Source of the DNA: Rhodospirillaceae bacterium
Lineage (GTDB): Bacteria; Pseudomonadota; Alphaproteobacteria; Rhodospirillales; Magnetovibrionaceae
NCBI GenBank assembly: GCA_029883045.1
Contig: JAOUJU010000138.1
Location: 1-5,165, forward strand
Direction: 5' to 3'
DNA length: 5,165 nt
This document shows positions 4,444 to 5,165 of the stretch, one piece after another. The notes under the pieces were generated by a model. The model was not told the origin of the DNA, did not search any database, and saw only the letters and a list, made by a program, of their open reading frames with translations. Each line of letters begins with the position of its first letter. The first letter of the stretch is position 1. Made by a program: the position numbers and the translations under genes.

Positions 4444-5165
4444 TTAAATCTCAGGCTGAGTGCCTTTTTTAAATAATTTATTTACGTGGCCCATCTTGCG
4501 CCCGGGGCGAGATTCGCGTTTTCCGTAAAGATGCAATTTATTTTCCGAATCTTCGATAATTGTTTCCCAATCATCGGCGTCAGCACCAATAAGATTTTTC
4601 ATTACCGCGTCCGAATGGCGTTCAGGCGTGCCAAGCTTTAACCCCGCCACCGCACGGATGAACTGTTCAAACTGGCTGGTCTTACAGCCATCTTGGGTCC
4701 AGTGGCCGGAATTGTGGGGCCGTGGCGCCATTTCGTTTACCAAAATATCATCATCATTGGTGATGAACATTTCCACCGCCAACAATCCAACCATATCCAT
4801 TTTACTGGCCATTTTTTCGGCTGTATCAATGACGCGTGCGCGCAAAACATCGCTTATAGCTGCGGGTGCGATGGTGATATCTAAAATACCGTTTTCGTGG
4901 TGGTTTTGAACCACGTCAAAACTTTCCATCACCCCGTCAATTCCCCGCGCAGTGATAACCGATACTTCCATGGCAAAATCAACGAACCCTTCAAGGATGC
5001 CAACATCGCTGCCCAACGCCGCCCACGCAGCATCGGCGCTATCATTTTTGTTTATGCGTACTTGGCCCTTGCCGTCATAGCCCATACGGGTAGTTTTTAA
5101 AATTGCCGGGGTGCCTATTTTGTCCAATGCTTTACCAAGGTCCATACTTGATCGAACCTCAACCC
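4444..5165 (-). CDS. purK: N5-carboxyaminoimidazole ribonucleotide synthase, C-terminal part (5' end outside window)
   Basis: The visible part is 239 residues up to the TAA stop, about two thirds of a normal PurK (roughly 350-380). PurK uses ATP and bicarbonate to turn aminoimidazole ribonucleotide into N5-CAIR in purine synthesis; PurE then rearranges it. The ATP-grasp features are clear: GTPAILKTTRMGYDGKGQ, the ILEGFVDFAMEVSV strand, and NEMAPRPHNSGHWTQDGCKTSQFEQ, which holds the metal and nucleotide residues. The C-terminal LYGKRESRPGRKMGHVNKL closes the domain. The frame remains open to the right edge with VEVRSS before an internal Met at 5145, so that ATG is not the true start. The usual partner purE, often just upstream of purK, would lie beyond the window. 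It converges with the hypothetical gene, 9 bases apart. Confidence 0.96.
   Translation of the reverse strand, partial: VEVRSSMDLGKALDKIGTPAILKTTRMGYDGKGQVRINKNDSADAAWAALGSDVGILEGFVDFAMEVSVITARGIDGVMESFDVVQNHHENGILDITIAPAAISDVLRARVIDTAEKMASKMDMVGLLAVEMFITNDDDILVNEMAPRPHNSGHWTQDGCKTSQFEQFIRAVAGLKLGTPERHSDAVMKNLIGADADDWETIIEDSENKLHLYGKRESRPGRKMGHVNKLFKKGTQPEI
4453..4470 (+). terminator. Weak candidate terminator of the def operon, inside the purK end
   Basis: AGGC-5-GCCT followed by a run of T (4465-4470) follows the operon's last stop by about 20 bases on the + strand. The stem is only 4 base pairs, so termination would be weak. It overlaps the last codons of purK on the other strand. Confidence 0.3.

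Noticed and set aside
5143..5145. ATG at the visible start of purK.
   Set aside because: Sequence before it stays in frame (VEVRSS) and fits the family, and the first ATP-grasp part is missing, so this is an internal methionine.

Overview
The window looks like chromosomal housekeeping DNA from an alphaproteobacterium, probably close to Rhodospirillales or a relative of moderate GC content. The evidence is the COQ9-family ubiquinone gene near divergent rpsU (a characteristic alphaproteobacterial arrangement), the style of the peptide deformylase (N-terminus MAILKIARMGHPVL), and an S21 protein ending in a basic KRLEREGF tail. No mobile element, CRISPR array, tRNA or rRNA is visible.

Layout from left to right. 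The 3' end of a thioredoxin-like [2Fe-2S] ferredoxin gene (+) runs in from outside the window. Its stop codon overlaps the stop of a convergent phnA/yjdM-type zinc-ribbon gene (-). Next comes a receiver-GGDEF protein (-), a predicted diguanylate cyclase with an intact GGDEF motif and RxxD site but an apparently degenerate receiver. A non-coding stretch of about 360 bases follows, AT-rich in its middle, with several small inverted repeats. It ends in a strong symmetrical terminator that serves rpsU (-), encoding ribosomal protein S21.

A 206-base divergent spacer separates rpsU from a + strand cluster: def (peptide deformylase), a COQ9 homologue, and an unrecognised 296-residue protein. These three genes are spaced by 2 bases and then a 4-base ATGA overlap, so they are very probably one operon. 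The C-terminal two thirds of purK (-) converges on this operon and runs off the right edge.

The operon joins N-terminal maturation of new proteins (def) with ubiquinone biosynthesis (COQ9), opposite a translation gene (rpsU). The role of the third gene is unknown, but its translational coupling to COQ9 suggests a shared task. No clearly new multi-gene system is seen. The points most worth a second look are the missing phospho-acceptor in the GGDEF protein, the unknown COQ9-coupled gene, the structured rpsU leader, and the orphan + strand face of the terminator at 1817-1854.
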